The position numbers and the translations under genes are program-made. Shown one piece after another: positions 38,614 through 51,369 of a DNA stretch of 64,000 bases (within the stretch, counting starts at the first letter, position 1; each line of letters starts with the position of its first letter). This DNA comes from Rhopalosiphum padi (Eukaryota > Arthropoda > Insecta > Hemiptera > Aphididae): positions 57,018,152 to 57,082,151 of the forward strand of contig NC_083597.1 in NCBI RefSeq assembly GCF_020882245.1. Reading direction: 5' to 3'. The notes beneath the pieces were generated by a model. The model ran no database searches. It saw only the letters and a list, made by a program, of their open reading frames with translations, and was not told the origin of the DNA.

Positions 38614-41600
38614 CGACGTGAATAATTCTTATTACGGAGCGTTATAAAATACTTTCACACGGCACCTTGATTATGCAATATCGCTACACGCGTGTATACG
38701 ATAATTTCTTCAGTTTGCAGACCATAATAATAGTAATATAAACCATAATAATATTATTATTGAAAATGACTTAATATAGGTGCACACTTTATTTTTTTTA
38801 ATAACATGTCACTAGATTACAACCTTAACCAAGTAGAAATTTAATGAATTCAAACAAAATTGAATAATTTATAAACATATTTTTAAAATAGCCAAAAAGT
38901 TTTTTGTTATAAATTATTATTTATTATTATACCTACACCAAATTTATTATACTGTCTATATTATGTCTTCTGTTGAATTTTCCATTTTTATTAATTACCA
39001 TTTTTCGGTAATACGAACACAGCTTTTATTTAAAAATTAAATATATTTTGAATCATACATACAAATATATTATTATTATGTTCTGTGCAATACATTTTTA
39101 TTATATTATATTAATTAAAGATAATAATAATAATTACATATTATATACATTTGTAAAACTTGTGACGGTAGTTAAATAGGTTCACAAGGTCTACTAAAAT
39201 CATTTGTAATTTTTTTTTTTACCTTCGCACCTTTGCATTTGAAATATCAATATAATACTTCCTTGAGTCGTGGCGAGTGAAGCGAAACGAGTTCCTAACA
39301 CTTGGTTTCGAAGGAGTATTCCTAATACCCATAAATACATATATATATTGTCGCCGTCATTAAATATAACATGAATCGTTGGTATTAAGGTGTTCATTTT
39401 TTTTTTCAAAAGAATAAAAATAATATACGTATAATAATCATCAGAATACTTAGACAGATACGAGTACGTATTAAAATTGTCGTCTAATCTAACGTATATT
39501 TCGTAAAAGTGTTGCAAAATTTTTTATCTTTTTTTTTTAAGTGGAACATTGAATGTTTTGGTTTTATAATTTATTATACAATATGTTGTTTTGATGTCTG
39601 AAAAAATAGAAAAAAAAATGCTTTGGTCTTTGATTTAATAGTAATTTAAATAAATTATAAAATTCCCAGGGAAATAGACACTGACAAACGCTGTCGGTCG
39701 CTTAAAATCGTTTTTCGAATGCATTAATGATTTATCATTGAGTTAAAATTTAACATATCCTCCCATTAGGTTAGGAATGAAGATGTACACTCAAAACCCC
39801 TAGTATACAACAGAGCGATTTTCTCAGTTTTTTTTTTTATTGTTCTATTTAATATTTATATATTATTTGTATTATAATGGCAAGATGAAATATAATAATA
39901 GATCAGAAACAGTGTTGTTTAATGTTTTAAAATAAAAACCTAATAACTGTAATTTAAAACATATTTAAGACTACTGCGTGGGTCGTTAATACCGCTCTGA
40001 ACTTACATAACTGGTAGGTAGCCGGGCAACGATTTGAATTTTACGTCTTGAGCGCAAGGTAATTCTAATGAAAACGAAATAATAAAATGTTTTCAAGAAG
40101 TCAGCACGTTTGGTTAATTAAAAAAATAGACTTTTCTGGAAGTTCACAAGGATCCTGAAAATTTAATTAAATTATACCAACAACGTTGCAAAGTTGGTGG
40201 TGGTGTACACGTTTAAACTAGTCGTGGCGCACACCCTTTAGCCATATGCACATTGGCCACTTGAGACTCAAACAACTCGCTAACACGTTCTGTTTAATAA
40301 TAATGTGTTTTCGTCAAAAACAAGATGGCTTATAAAATATAATTTATTGGTTGAGTTTCCAGAAATCAACTTTAAAACATCAGAATGTAAATAAGAAAAT
40401 GTATAAAACATAACAATGGTCAGTTTTGTGTATAGATACGCGGAACTCTAAATCTATATGAGTACGGGAAGTAATCTTAAACAGCAAATCCTCGTATTAT
40501 AATCCTTCTAAACATAAATATAATATTATTAGACAATTCTCGAACTATTAAATATAAATTATAGAAATGATTTTGATATTTAAGAATGGTCGATCATTGT
40601 TTTAACCAATACGATTTAATTGACTAAAAAAACCAACGATTTTTTATTTAACTCTGGGAGTTTACAATTATATCAAAATATTTAATGCTCGTAAACCTTA
40701 TATCTTTTCAATAAATATTATAAATCATTTAGATTTTTTAACCATATTTTATGGCTGTGTGACACAAGTTATACAAATTATAGAATACAGCGTGTAATGT
40801 ATATTAATATTATACAGTTTAATTCAAATTAATGATTTTTGTTATTAGATAATTATTCCTTTTCATTTTTGATAATACGGATTAAATTGTCTATCGCACG
40901 TAAAAGTTATGATAAAATTGAAATTAACGTTCTATATGTAAATTAAATTAAATTTTTAATATTTCAAAATCATTTTCAGTGCAATAAATAATTATGGATA
41001 TTTAATGCCACCGTAAATAACTATGTTGATCCGCATGATTAATGTTTACGTAATTTAATAGGTACGATGTTAACGAACCAGTAAGTGCCAAGTGGTATAA
41101 AGTATTTCTAACAAAAATTGAATAAATTATTATTGAACAATGTATTATAGAAGCTTCTTACTCAGACAATTTCAACTTGAGAAACTTACCTTTCCATATT
41201 AAGCTAGCTGAAAGCCTGCTTAAAGTGACTTGGTAATTATTTTGGTATACTTGTCCTGGATAAACCAATTAAATGAAAGTTTTCGCTGTAATTATTTGCA
41301 CTACAAAAAGTGTAAAACGTAAGCTTTATAATAATATAAGTTTAATTGTTTGTACTTAATAATATTTTTACTGTCGATACAAGCATACTTGTATAAACCA
41401 CTTTTACACTTCATAAAAATACTCCAGTTCGATTCTTTATCAACCATAATTCCATCGGTCATCACTCATCATCAGCCGGCGACAACAAATCAAGATATCC
41501 AGGCGTAACTGTTGACAAAATGCCTCATTTGGTCTCCAATCATTAACAAACAATCCAAAACCAACAGTTCTCTAAAACCTCTAATTTTACCAAAATACTA

Positions 41601-43870
41601 ACCACTAAACTGAAACCATTTACTGAACTCTGTTTCCCAAATTTCATATCTTATAAATAAAAAACATCTCCATGTTCGTTGTTTTTATTGTAAAACGAAT
41701 AGCTATATTTTGATATGAAAATGACCATAAGTGACTTCATTCATATATACTCGCATCCGTGATCTCTCGCAGTCTCACACGAAACCGTGCTCGTTTTATG
41801 AAAATGTCATAGTGCAAAAATCGCTTTTGATATTTTGCTAACTTATAATACATATTATATAATTATAAAAAAAAAAAAATGAATGACAGTGAGAATGCCA
41901 CCGTTGGTTGGCTTATCCTCAAGCAATTTATAAATTTATAATATACTTTGTATAAATCGATAACACCAATTACTTATTATACCTTATTGTATGGATTATA
42001 TATATTTTTAAGATGAAGTTTCAATATGCCTCATTGAGCAGATAAAGCTGTAAAATATAATACACATAATATTATAGTATAGAACACTGAACATATATTA
42101 TAATAATACTATGAAAATCATAAGCATAATGTATTAAATATTAGTAGGTACCAATATGAATTGCAATTATTTCTTATTATCAATGAGGACTAAATATTTT
42201 AGTCAAATATCGTCTTCTCTCGTAGGTATACAATGTCTTGTACTACGTGTAGGCTAAGTAATCTACTTTATACTTATAAAACGCTATACCATCAAGTTTT
42301 AAGCTGTGTCATCAATAGTTTATATCAGGCTCGATAAAACTTCGTTGATTCCTTCTTAAGTGTTCTTCAATAACGCAAAATGATTTAATGCACATATTAT
42401 AACGCTATTGTCACATTGGCATGCCCGTCGACTTATATTACAATTGCAATTTAACCAGTTATTGAGTAAAAATATCAACTATTGAAATAATATTGATTAT
42501 AAGGATCACCAATTGTTATATACATTCGTCAATAAAATATAATATGTTGATTTTACATTTTATTGTATTTTTAAGGTCTTTATTTTATAATTTTTTACAA
42601 CAACTACAATAGTTATGTTCTAGTAGTCAGCTCTATACAATCATATCGGGAAATTATAAACTAAAAATTAATCGTGAATAAAGAAAGGTAATTATGTGCA
42701 TTCTTCCAAATATTTTTAAAAAAAAGAGAAAAACCAAATTTATTTAAACATAGTTAAAACATTTTGACAACGTGTTTTTGACTTGTTATTTTGTTTAGGT
42801 GATACAGAAATCAAAAATAATATAATATTCAAGAAATATAATAACTTTATAATTTTGTTGAATACAACAAAATGTTTTGTTTATATACATTAAAACAAGG
42901 AAATGGAATACGATTATTTGATTATAAGTAGTTATTACATCATAACAATATTTAAAATTAAAACTGTTTTGTTATAATAGCATTTAATTGTTTACCATAT
43001 TATGATAAATAATTGTTTTTATTTGTATTCTGTACATTATGCACAACTTTTAAAACTTCAAATTCAAATAAAAGGTTTTGTATAATTTTACAGTAAAAAT
43101 ATATGTATAGAAAATATCTTTTTTTTATATTACTATTTATACTTTGAAAACTCAATTATAAACTGAACTATTTCTGTGTCTTACTGTTTTTCCATTATAA
43201 TTTTAATACATTTGAACGTATTATTTTGCATTTTAAGTTTGATATCATTTTTTTTTCGCATTAACAAAATGTCAATTTGTGTTATTGATTATTATAATTT
43301 ATTTTATAACTTCTAACCGTGTATTCAAACCATGCCTTAGTTATGGAGCAACACAACCTAAAGTTATTGGGTTCATTATCGACAGTAACGTTTCATAATA
43401 AATTATAACGTTTAAGTATATAATAAAAATTAAAAACACAATAAAATATTATTATTTTCCTTAAACGTACGTATAATTAATTAGTCAAACACGTTGAAAT
43501 AATGTTGAAAACACGGTTAATCAAAATCTAATTTTAAGTGAACGCCGTTTATAATTATAAATATATGATATATAGACGAACAAAAAACAATATAAAATAT
43601 AGACATTATATTTTTGTCCGAACCGTCGATAATTATTTTTCACTTTTTAACGTTCAGTGTAAGTGAAGTAAATCGGTTTATATCGTTATTAATATTATTT
43701 ATTTGTATATAATACATAATATATATTTCGTCGTAATCATACGTACCACGTGCTAGTGCGCAAAATCCTCACCGCACCACTACCCGCACACTTGGAATAG
43801 TAACCTCTACCTTTAGCCGCAATTACCTAGTTTGAATTATTATTATTAGTTACATTACCAGCCTATATTA

Positions 43871-43893
43871 ATATAATAATAATAATAATATTA
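43871..43893 (+). repeat. TAA microsatellite
   Basis: About seven TAA units, similar to those at 33182 and 62808. Confidence 0.85.
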
Positions 43894-45405
43894 TATCGTA
43901 TCAAAATAGCGTCACTTTTCATTTACATCCTTCAAACAGGAACATATTATAATAATATCTGTTTCGATTAAATTAATCATTGACTATATTATTACGAAAA
44001 TAGTTTTGATCAAAACGTATTTTAAAAAAGTATTAATTATTTTTTTTTTCATTCCACCCGTATTCATCACGTGTTATAAACTTTTATTACGTGGTAATGT
44101 AATCACATTTTTATGCAATTGAAATTAATTTTTTATATATATATATATACCTATGACAAAACACATTAACATTTTTGAAAACAAAATGTATTTAGTCTTT
44201 CATAAAATATAATAATCTGATTGTATTATGATATCCTATTATACACGATCGGCGAACACTGCGAGTATTGCAGGTAATGGGGTAACGCATAATCTGAATT
44301 ACACGGGCACTTAATTTGTATTGTGATTAATTAATTTGCCACGCACAATTGAAAATCGGTTTGTAGTGTATCAAGACCAAAACTAAACCGGCTAAACGTA
44401 CTAATATTTTCACTAAATTATAATAATTGATCGAATTGTTATTTCACAATCAATTTCGAAATGCTCGTAAATTGTGCGTTATGTGTTTACACCGACACAG
44501 AACCATACAACGTCTGACTTGTCGGCATAATATAATATATCTGCGTTTCACAATGACGTTCATAATCATATTAAAACACAATATTTTTTGTTCAAAACTA
44601 TTTTCTGCGAATAAACCGATCAACGACGAATATTTCATAAAATCGGATTTATATTTCAATGGGATTCGTATTAAATAACACATAACGCAAAAATATATAA
44701 TATTATATGTTGTTTTTCAAACAATATTATCGGATGACATTCCATCATCGCTCCGAGCAATATTCTCGAAAGTGTAAACTCAAATTTCTATGTTATGAAC
44801 AATGGTTATATACCGGATCAAAATTTTGACGTCATGTCAAAATAAATTCCGAATATATTTTTTTTACGAAAAAGAAACAGAAAAATCTCACTGTATTGCC
44901 ATACCTACACTTATTATAGTATACTTTATCTATAGTATTATTTACACGTGCTGCATATACGTAAATGCATTAATGTATACGATTATTATACAATTTATAC
45001 GTGTATTTGACCAATTAAATATCTTTTTTTCGGTACAACATTATCTTGACAATTATTGAAATTGGTCAATGATTTCTGTTTTAAAAAAATAAATAAATAG
45101 TTAAGTGATCATAATTTTATAAACGAAAAAAATATATTAATTTTATTATTGCATAATACCAAAACATATCAAAATGATATTGTATATTTTATATAAAGTT
45201 ATTAAACTATATTTCTACACAAAAAAAAAAAATTTAATTTAAATAAGTAATTCTTTTAAAAATGTACACTTTTATTCCTGATGTTTGAAAATTTCATTTA
45301 GATTGTTTATGTACATTAAAAATATGCTTTAAAGTTTACAAACTCGATTTAAGCCGTAATAGTAGGTATAATAACATTTGCAATGGCCTACCAAATATCA
45401 ATATT

Positions 45406-45442
<37 letters not shown>

Positions 45443-45444
45443 AT
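45406..45444 (+). repeat. Compound TA/TG microsatellite
   Basis: A short TA run passes directly into about 12 TG units, a typical compound microsatellite. Confidence 0.9.
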
Positions 45445-48169
45445 ATTAGTTGAATGGAACTTATTCCGATAAGTATCAGTTTATAGTTTGCTGTATTGTA
45501 TTATGCCGTGTCACATTTGAGACTTGTAAACCAAATATTTAAATTTTCACCGTGCTAGTACGTGAACATTGTAAATGTGAAAATTATAATAATTTCTACA
45601 TTTAACAAAACAAGCGTATGCATTAGTTTTTAGAGCGACCGTCGTATTGATATAACGATATATTGTTTTGCGTGCATGGAATTCTGTACCAGAACAATAT
45701 TCTAATGGTATCAACATAATGTTTATTTAAGAATTATATTTTTAATCAATTAAAATACAGGTCAAATTATAATATCACATGCATTTCGCTATTCGAACAC
45801 GACGTATCAGATTATACCTTAATTGCTTGCAAACCGTTTTAAAACACTTAAATACACGTTTATAATAAAATAACATAACGATATCGTCCATTTGAACATT
45901 TAATTTATCAAAAATAGTGCGAAAGTGTCATAAATTTACATGGATGATGCAAACATATCGGACAAAGTGCGACGAATAGGTAACTGGAAAACGACTTTTT
46001 ATAAATAAATGTGTAACGTGTATTATATATTATGTAAGTTATAATGGAAGTTGTAAAGTTGTATCAATCGTATATTATATCATACTGATATTTGATCTAC
46101 GTGTATATATCAACAGGTATAATGGTTAACCCGTATGAATGATCAAAACCGAACAGTACTATGCGAACAAAAATAAGGTATACCGAAAATTTAATATAAA
46201 CAATAAAAAATAAAAATAAAATTCACAAGTCTTGTGAACAATAAAACACAGAAAAAAACGTGATTTTTTTGTTTTGCCAAAATGTCGGAAGATATCTATG
46301 TCATTAACTCATTAATATATAGCACTGCTAATATACATAATCAATTTGGATAGATTTAAATTCAATAATATTATGATTATAGAACTAAAAAAATCACTAA
46401 CGTGTTTACCCTACAAATCACGAAACTACCTAATCAGAAACTAAAATTAATTATTTCTATAAGAAATCTGTCCTAAAACGTTAACCAAACAGTTTCGTTA
46501 CATCCATCGAGATTCAAACACATTGCATGAATATATTATAATATTTATGTTAAAACGATTGTTATAATATTATCCTGTTAGCTATTAAAAAATATAGTAT
46601 ACAATGAAACAACGAAACAATATAGAACAAAAGTAGTTAGTTCAAATGTTATGTGGTAAATATGCTCTTTTGTTAAATAAGAACGATTCACAAATTATGA
46701 ATTACAATAAACCAAAACTTCCAAACATGTATTATGCGTCCAAAAAAGAAATATATAATAAACGCTTTAATTTGTTCATTAATAAAAAGCGAATGATTTT
46801 CATCGGCTTAAGCTATATTATATGTCGTTAATTGCAATAATACAAGTACAATTTTTAAAAAACTTAACCTTTTCTTAAAATTAAATTTAACATTAAAGAT
46901 TAATAAAAGAAAAGTTGTGAGTCAATCAGTAATCACGGTAATTTTTAACATCCAAACAATTTTCGTGTAAAATTAATAATTATATAATATTGTTTAAATA
47001 AAAATAAAAAATAAGCTATATCTCTTTATAATATATTTGATAGTAATATATCCTGTTACCGATGAAAACAATTAGTATAGGCACTATAGGCAAAAAGTAT
47101 TCGATTTTTGTGAAACAAAACGAAATTCATGTGCGAACCACCCTATATAGTAGCATGTATGGGGCATGAAAATAAGAAAGCTAAAATCACTCTCCTAGAC
47201 TCGAAGAATCTATTAATTTCACTTTTATTGAAATTGGTCAAGTATTTTCTGAGAATCGTAAGTAACTTACATCCGCTACGTTGACACATTTTCGTTCGTT
47301 TGCGAAAAATAACTACGGACATTTTCTGGGAAAGGCATATTGTATACATAAGAGTATTTACACATAAAAAAATTGACCGCATACATAGTAAGCTTTAATT
47401 TATATTTTCTTAGTAAAAAACAAGTACCTAACAAAATCATTATATACAATGATACAATATTTCTCGTTAAGATTAATTAAAAAAAATATTGTAGTACAAC
47501 AGCAGTTTTTGATAGAAAATTTAATTGTCAACAAAGAGATAGGTACGTAAATATATCTTTTGATGCAATTATAATAATATTTCTTGATTGTTGCATGTCA
47601 GACGGCAGTGCGTATAATTTATCCGCACAAATCGTTTTATAGTGCATATAAAAAAATCATCCATTGCAGTAATTATAATCGCGATATAAATATTACATAA
47701 TGTCGTTATGATCGTTTTAAAAAAGATTTATAACTTATACCTACATATTTTTTGTTAAATAATTCAGTAAGAATCAGCATCGATCGACAATCGTCTACAA
47801 AACACGTGCCTTTTTTACGTTACAAAAAAAAAAACGTAATTAAGCTGTTTACAAGAATATTAAAGAATTAGAAAAAAGTTTTTCCCGCGTCAAACGATCG
47901 AAAAAATCTCCGTTATTTGATTGAATATTTTATCCGTAATATAATATAGTAAATTAAATAAAAATTTCGACCGGGAGTCACGGTGGTATAGCGCATCAGG
48001 TATGTTGTTTTTATTGGTTTTACTCTATACAGCTATCGCGGACCCGTATAATATACTTGAGGGACCAAGTCATACCACTATATATAATGTATGTATATAT
48101 ATATATTATACGAGGCATGAGTTTAAACAAAAAATAAATATCTGAAATGTATATAAGTGGAAAATTTTA

Positions 48170-49700
48170 TATCTGTTTACGTTGCGTTTCGATAGGCCGG
48201 AGGCCAGCGAAAACGCGCGTATACACCCACGCGATCGCGAGTCGGAGGGGGGCTCGCGACGGCGAGCGGTGGACTTTTGCGGGGGAGACACAATTTCCCG
48301 TCCGGAATCAAAAAAAAAAAATAAAATAAAATAAAAAAATAACAATAATAATAAATGAAAATGAAAAAAAAAAAACCGGAAGCCAACGACGAGTACGGCG
48401 GAGGAAACGCGCCAGTGCGGGCCGAAAATAAAACAATATAATATATCGTCAAACGTCGTCGTTATATATGCGCGGTCGCGGAAAAATAACCCGTTGACAC
48501 CTATTTTATTTTTTACGATTATTTATACGACGTCGGCTATAACTATAATAACGCAACGTGTTGCACGCCACCCTCGGCGGGCGATGGGAGGCGGGCGACA
48601 GCTAATTTATGTACGACGCTTCGCCCACCTACACCCCTCACCCCGGGGGGGTGGCGGACGCCCTTTCATTATTCTAAAAACCGACTATCCGTTACACGTC
48701 GTCGTCGTCGTCGTGACGATGTTTACAAGGAGAAAAATATATATTTTTTATTCCCCTCGTTATCATATAATATCGTCGTCGTTACGCGCTCGCTCGTATG
48801 TATACGAATATTTTTCGAGCGCGTCCTGTGCATATCATATTGTACGCGTTCGAGCACACGATTTCGGCGCGCGACTCACCGTCGATACTACCCCTCCGGA
48901 TCGTATCACCCGGTGGATCGCGGGTGACGTCGCGGGACGACGATGATGAGTGTGCGACGCGAGAAAAAAAACCACCCGCCACCGGGCGCGAGATTTATAT
49001 TTATACGCGCGCGTTATTATTATTATTATTATTATTGTTATTAATAATATCTCGTTTTGGAGGACGCGAAAGCGTGTGATGGTGTCGTCGTGTGTACGTA
49101 CACGGCGGTGACAATTATTTACGCGTATAACAATAATATATTATGATATTATAAGCGATAATATATTAGCGCACGCGGTTTACACGCGTATTACGTACGT
49201 TTGACGACGCACACGATATATATAGTATAATGTGCGTATATAATATTAAATCATCCCCTGACGACCACCACCCGCCCCAGTCCGCCGCGACCGGCCGAAC
49301 GACGTCGTCGCGAGATGGAAAAAATATTTTATATAATTATATATACGTACCACCTATACGTACACTCGTGTGTTGTACGTCTCGCCCCGAACGTTACGAC
49401 CCTTTGCGACGTCCCGCGCACCGCCGCTCGTCCGCCGCGCGAGCGAATAGCCGTTTTATTTTTTTATGCCGCTTTGCATAGGGTGAAACTTAATTTTAAC
49501 GCGCCAAAAGTCGTTTGGACGACTCGTCGTCTCCGCGAGTTATTTGTTCTCGTGGTTTTATTTTCGGTGTTTTATTTTTCTTTGTTATTTTTTTTGTTTT
49601 CTTTCTCGCTGCCTCGTTTCCGAGACACCTCGGACGCGCAAATGCGCACTGAATAATAGACGCGCCGAGCCTTTGGAAGCGTAATTTTTTATTCGTCTTC
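48170..49700. promoter_or_regulatory. Large CpG-rich island, probable promoter/5'-UTR region
   Basis: A second island of about 1.5 kb with many CG dinucleotides, a GTC run (48697-48714) and a TTA run (49014-49043). A strong donor-like GTGAGT occurs on the minus strand just below 48885 (ATCGACG then GTGAGT), which could end a minus-strand leader exon. Open frames on both strands are low-complexity and overlapping. No coding exon is recognised. Confidence 0.4.
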
Positions 49701-50065
49701 TAACCGCAACCGTATTATTACGATATTAATAGTATTGCCCGGGAAAATAAATTATTATTATTATACGGCTAAGGCCAAAACAATATATAAATAAAATAAC
49801 CTACCCCAAAAAAATTCGAACAATTCGTCGAGGTTCTCTGTCCGTTATTCCGCTACTCGTCGTTGTCGTCGAATTCGGTTATTTTTAAACTGTTGTAACG
49901 TTTTAATATTTTAAATGTACATTGTACGTCAAATTAAGTAAAACAATAATGAATTGATAAAAACTAATTCCTAAAAAAAATGGACAAGAGGCGGGTAACG
50001 TTCTCGGCCACGACAGGTGTCACAATACATTATATCATATTGGATGTGTTAAATTTTTGAATTAA

Positions 50066-50275
50066 ATGATAAATCATTATAAACGAAAAAATTGTGAAAT
50101 TGTAAACGGAGAAGATGTTACAGTCTGTGACATAGGACAGGACTGTATAGGGGACAGGTGCTTATTGTTTATGATAATATTTCAAAATATGATTTTTAAT
50201 AAACTATATAAAGTAATTTATTTTTTTATTGATATTATTACGATAGGTTTATTTAATATTTTATCAAAAGCCTAG
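50066..50275 (+). CDS. Candidate 69-aa frame with a Cys-containing head and hydrophobic tail
   Basis: Starts at ATG 50066. The first 32 residues are polar with four Cys (KNCEIVNGEDVTVCDIGQDC, then IGDRC). The second half is hydrophobic (YFFIDIITIGLFNIL) and could be a membrane segment. It begins about 400 bases past the GC island at 48.2-49.7 kb. A GT inside (after GGGGACAG, 50157) could be a donor, in which case only the Cys-containing part is exon. Not recognised; may be chance. Confidence 0.2.
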   Translation: MINHYKRKNCEIVNGEDVTVCDIGQDCIGDRCLLFMIIFQNMIFNKLYKVIYFFIDIITIGLFNILSKA

Positions 50276-50704
50276 TATTGTTTATGTTATTAATATTTAA
50301 TTTTGTATTAACTTTATTAACATTTGAGTCAATACTACTTTATAGTGTGTGAATAATTTCAAGAAATAAAATATAAATAATATCTTACAATTTATCTACA
50401 TATTTTGATATATTATGTATTTTAATCATTCCATATACTAAAATGTATAAAATACCAACGTAAAAGTTTTAAGTCTCCATGAATAACAAATAACTAACAT
50501 CGTTATTCTTGGTTTAAATATGTAATTTAATCTGAACTCAAACTTATATGTATATAATAAAAATTGTCTTTATACAATTTTGGTATTTTGTTTATGTATA
50601 TTAACTAAAAAATTATTCTCACTTATTTGTGATTTTAACGAATTGTGTCAAAATTGTAATTTTAAATGCTTTTCAAGTATCTTTAGTAATTTTAAATTAC
50701 TATT

Positions 50705-51075
50705 ATAATAACAGCTTATGCAGAACCTTATATTGAATTTTCCATTTTTGACCCAGCGAAAAACTGTTTATCGACAATAGCTAAAAAAAAAAAAAAAATA
50801 AGAAATTTTTCATATTAATAAAATATACTTCAAGATATTTTGAAAATTATTTGATGTATAGGAAATTTTGGTACAGAAATGTTGTGAAAGTTTCAAGGAT
50901 CTACGCAGCTATTCGTTATTGAATTACATAAAAAAAAAAAAATGTTATATGAGATTAGTTTTACGTAATATTCCTGTTTATCCGAAAATTGTTGGTTGTT
51001 TTTCGCGACAATTTTGAAAATTACTGACAATTTTAAATTTTTACTTCTCAAGAAGGGTACAGTCTAGATATAATT
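50705..51075. repeat. Dispersed repeat resembling an abundant aphid family
   Basis: The string of words here (TTTCCATTTTTGACCCAGCG, GACAATAGCTAAAAAA, ATATTTTGAAAATTATTTGA, TTCAAGGATCTACG, ATTCCTGTTTATCC, GTTTTTCGCGACAATTTT, GGTACAGTCTAGATA) matches, from memory, a very common interspersed repeat of aphid assemblies. No open frame is preserved. The family assignment rests on recall only. Confidence 0.4.
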
Positions 51076-51349
51076 TATTATAAAAAAATATCGTAAACAT
51101 TGACGATCAAAGCCTACAAAACAGGTACAAAACAAATAATAGGTTCAAACGAACGTATACGATTGTTAAGTCTCGTTTGATTTTTACACCACTCGAAAAA
51201 CGATGTAGTTTTTTCGTATTTGCTCGCCATTCGATTAATTTGTAGACAACGATCTACTTATTCCATACCGCCGTAATATGTACGTTCTTTTTGATATCGG
51301 ACACCATTAAAATTCAAATAATATAATACACTGGAGAAGTACTATATTA

Positions 51350-51369
51350 TATTATTATTATTATTATTG
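51350..51369 (+). repeat. ATT microsatellite
   Basis: About six ATT units. Confidence 0.85.

Larger units (their letters stand above)
31410..48169. other. Long AT-rich non-coding stretch
   Basis: About 16.8 kb with no convincing coding exon; could be a large intron or intergenic space between two CpG-rich islands. It holds the microsatellites and hairpin listed separately, and CpG-richer patches near 32.9-33.5, 35.2-35.6 and 43.7-43.8 kb. Confidence 0.6.

Noticed and set aside
44476..44690. 13-bp inverted repeat TGCGTTATGTGTT about 200 bp apart
   Set aside because: No target duplication at the ends; expected by chance at about this frequency in AT-rich DNA of this length.
47965..48003. A-box-like CACGGTGGTATAGCGCATCAG as a tRNA or SINE start
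   Set aside because: No B box follows at a suitable distance.
48106..49656. Several Arg-rich frames on both strands
   Set aside because: Same reason: overlapping, low complexity, composition-driven.
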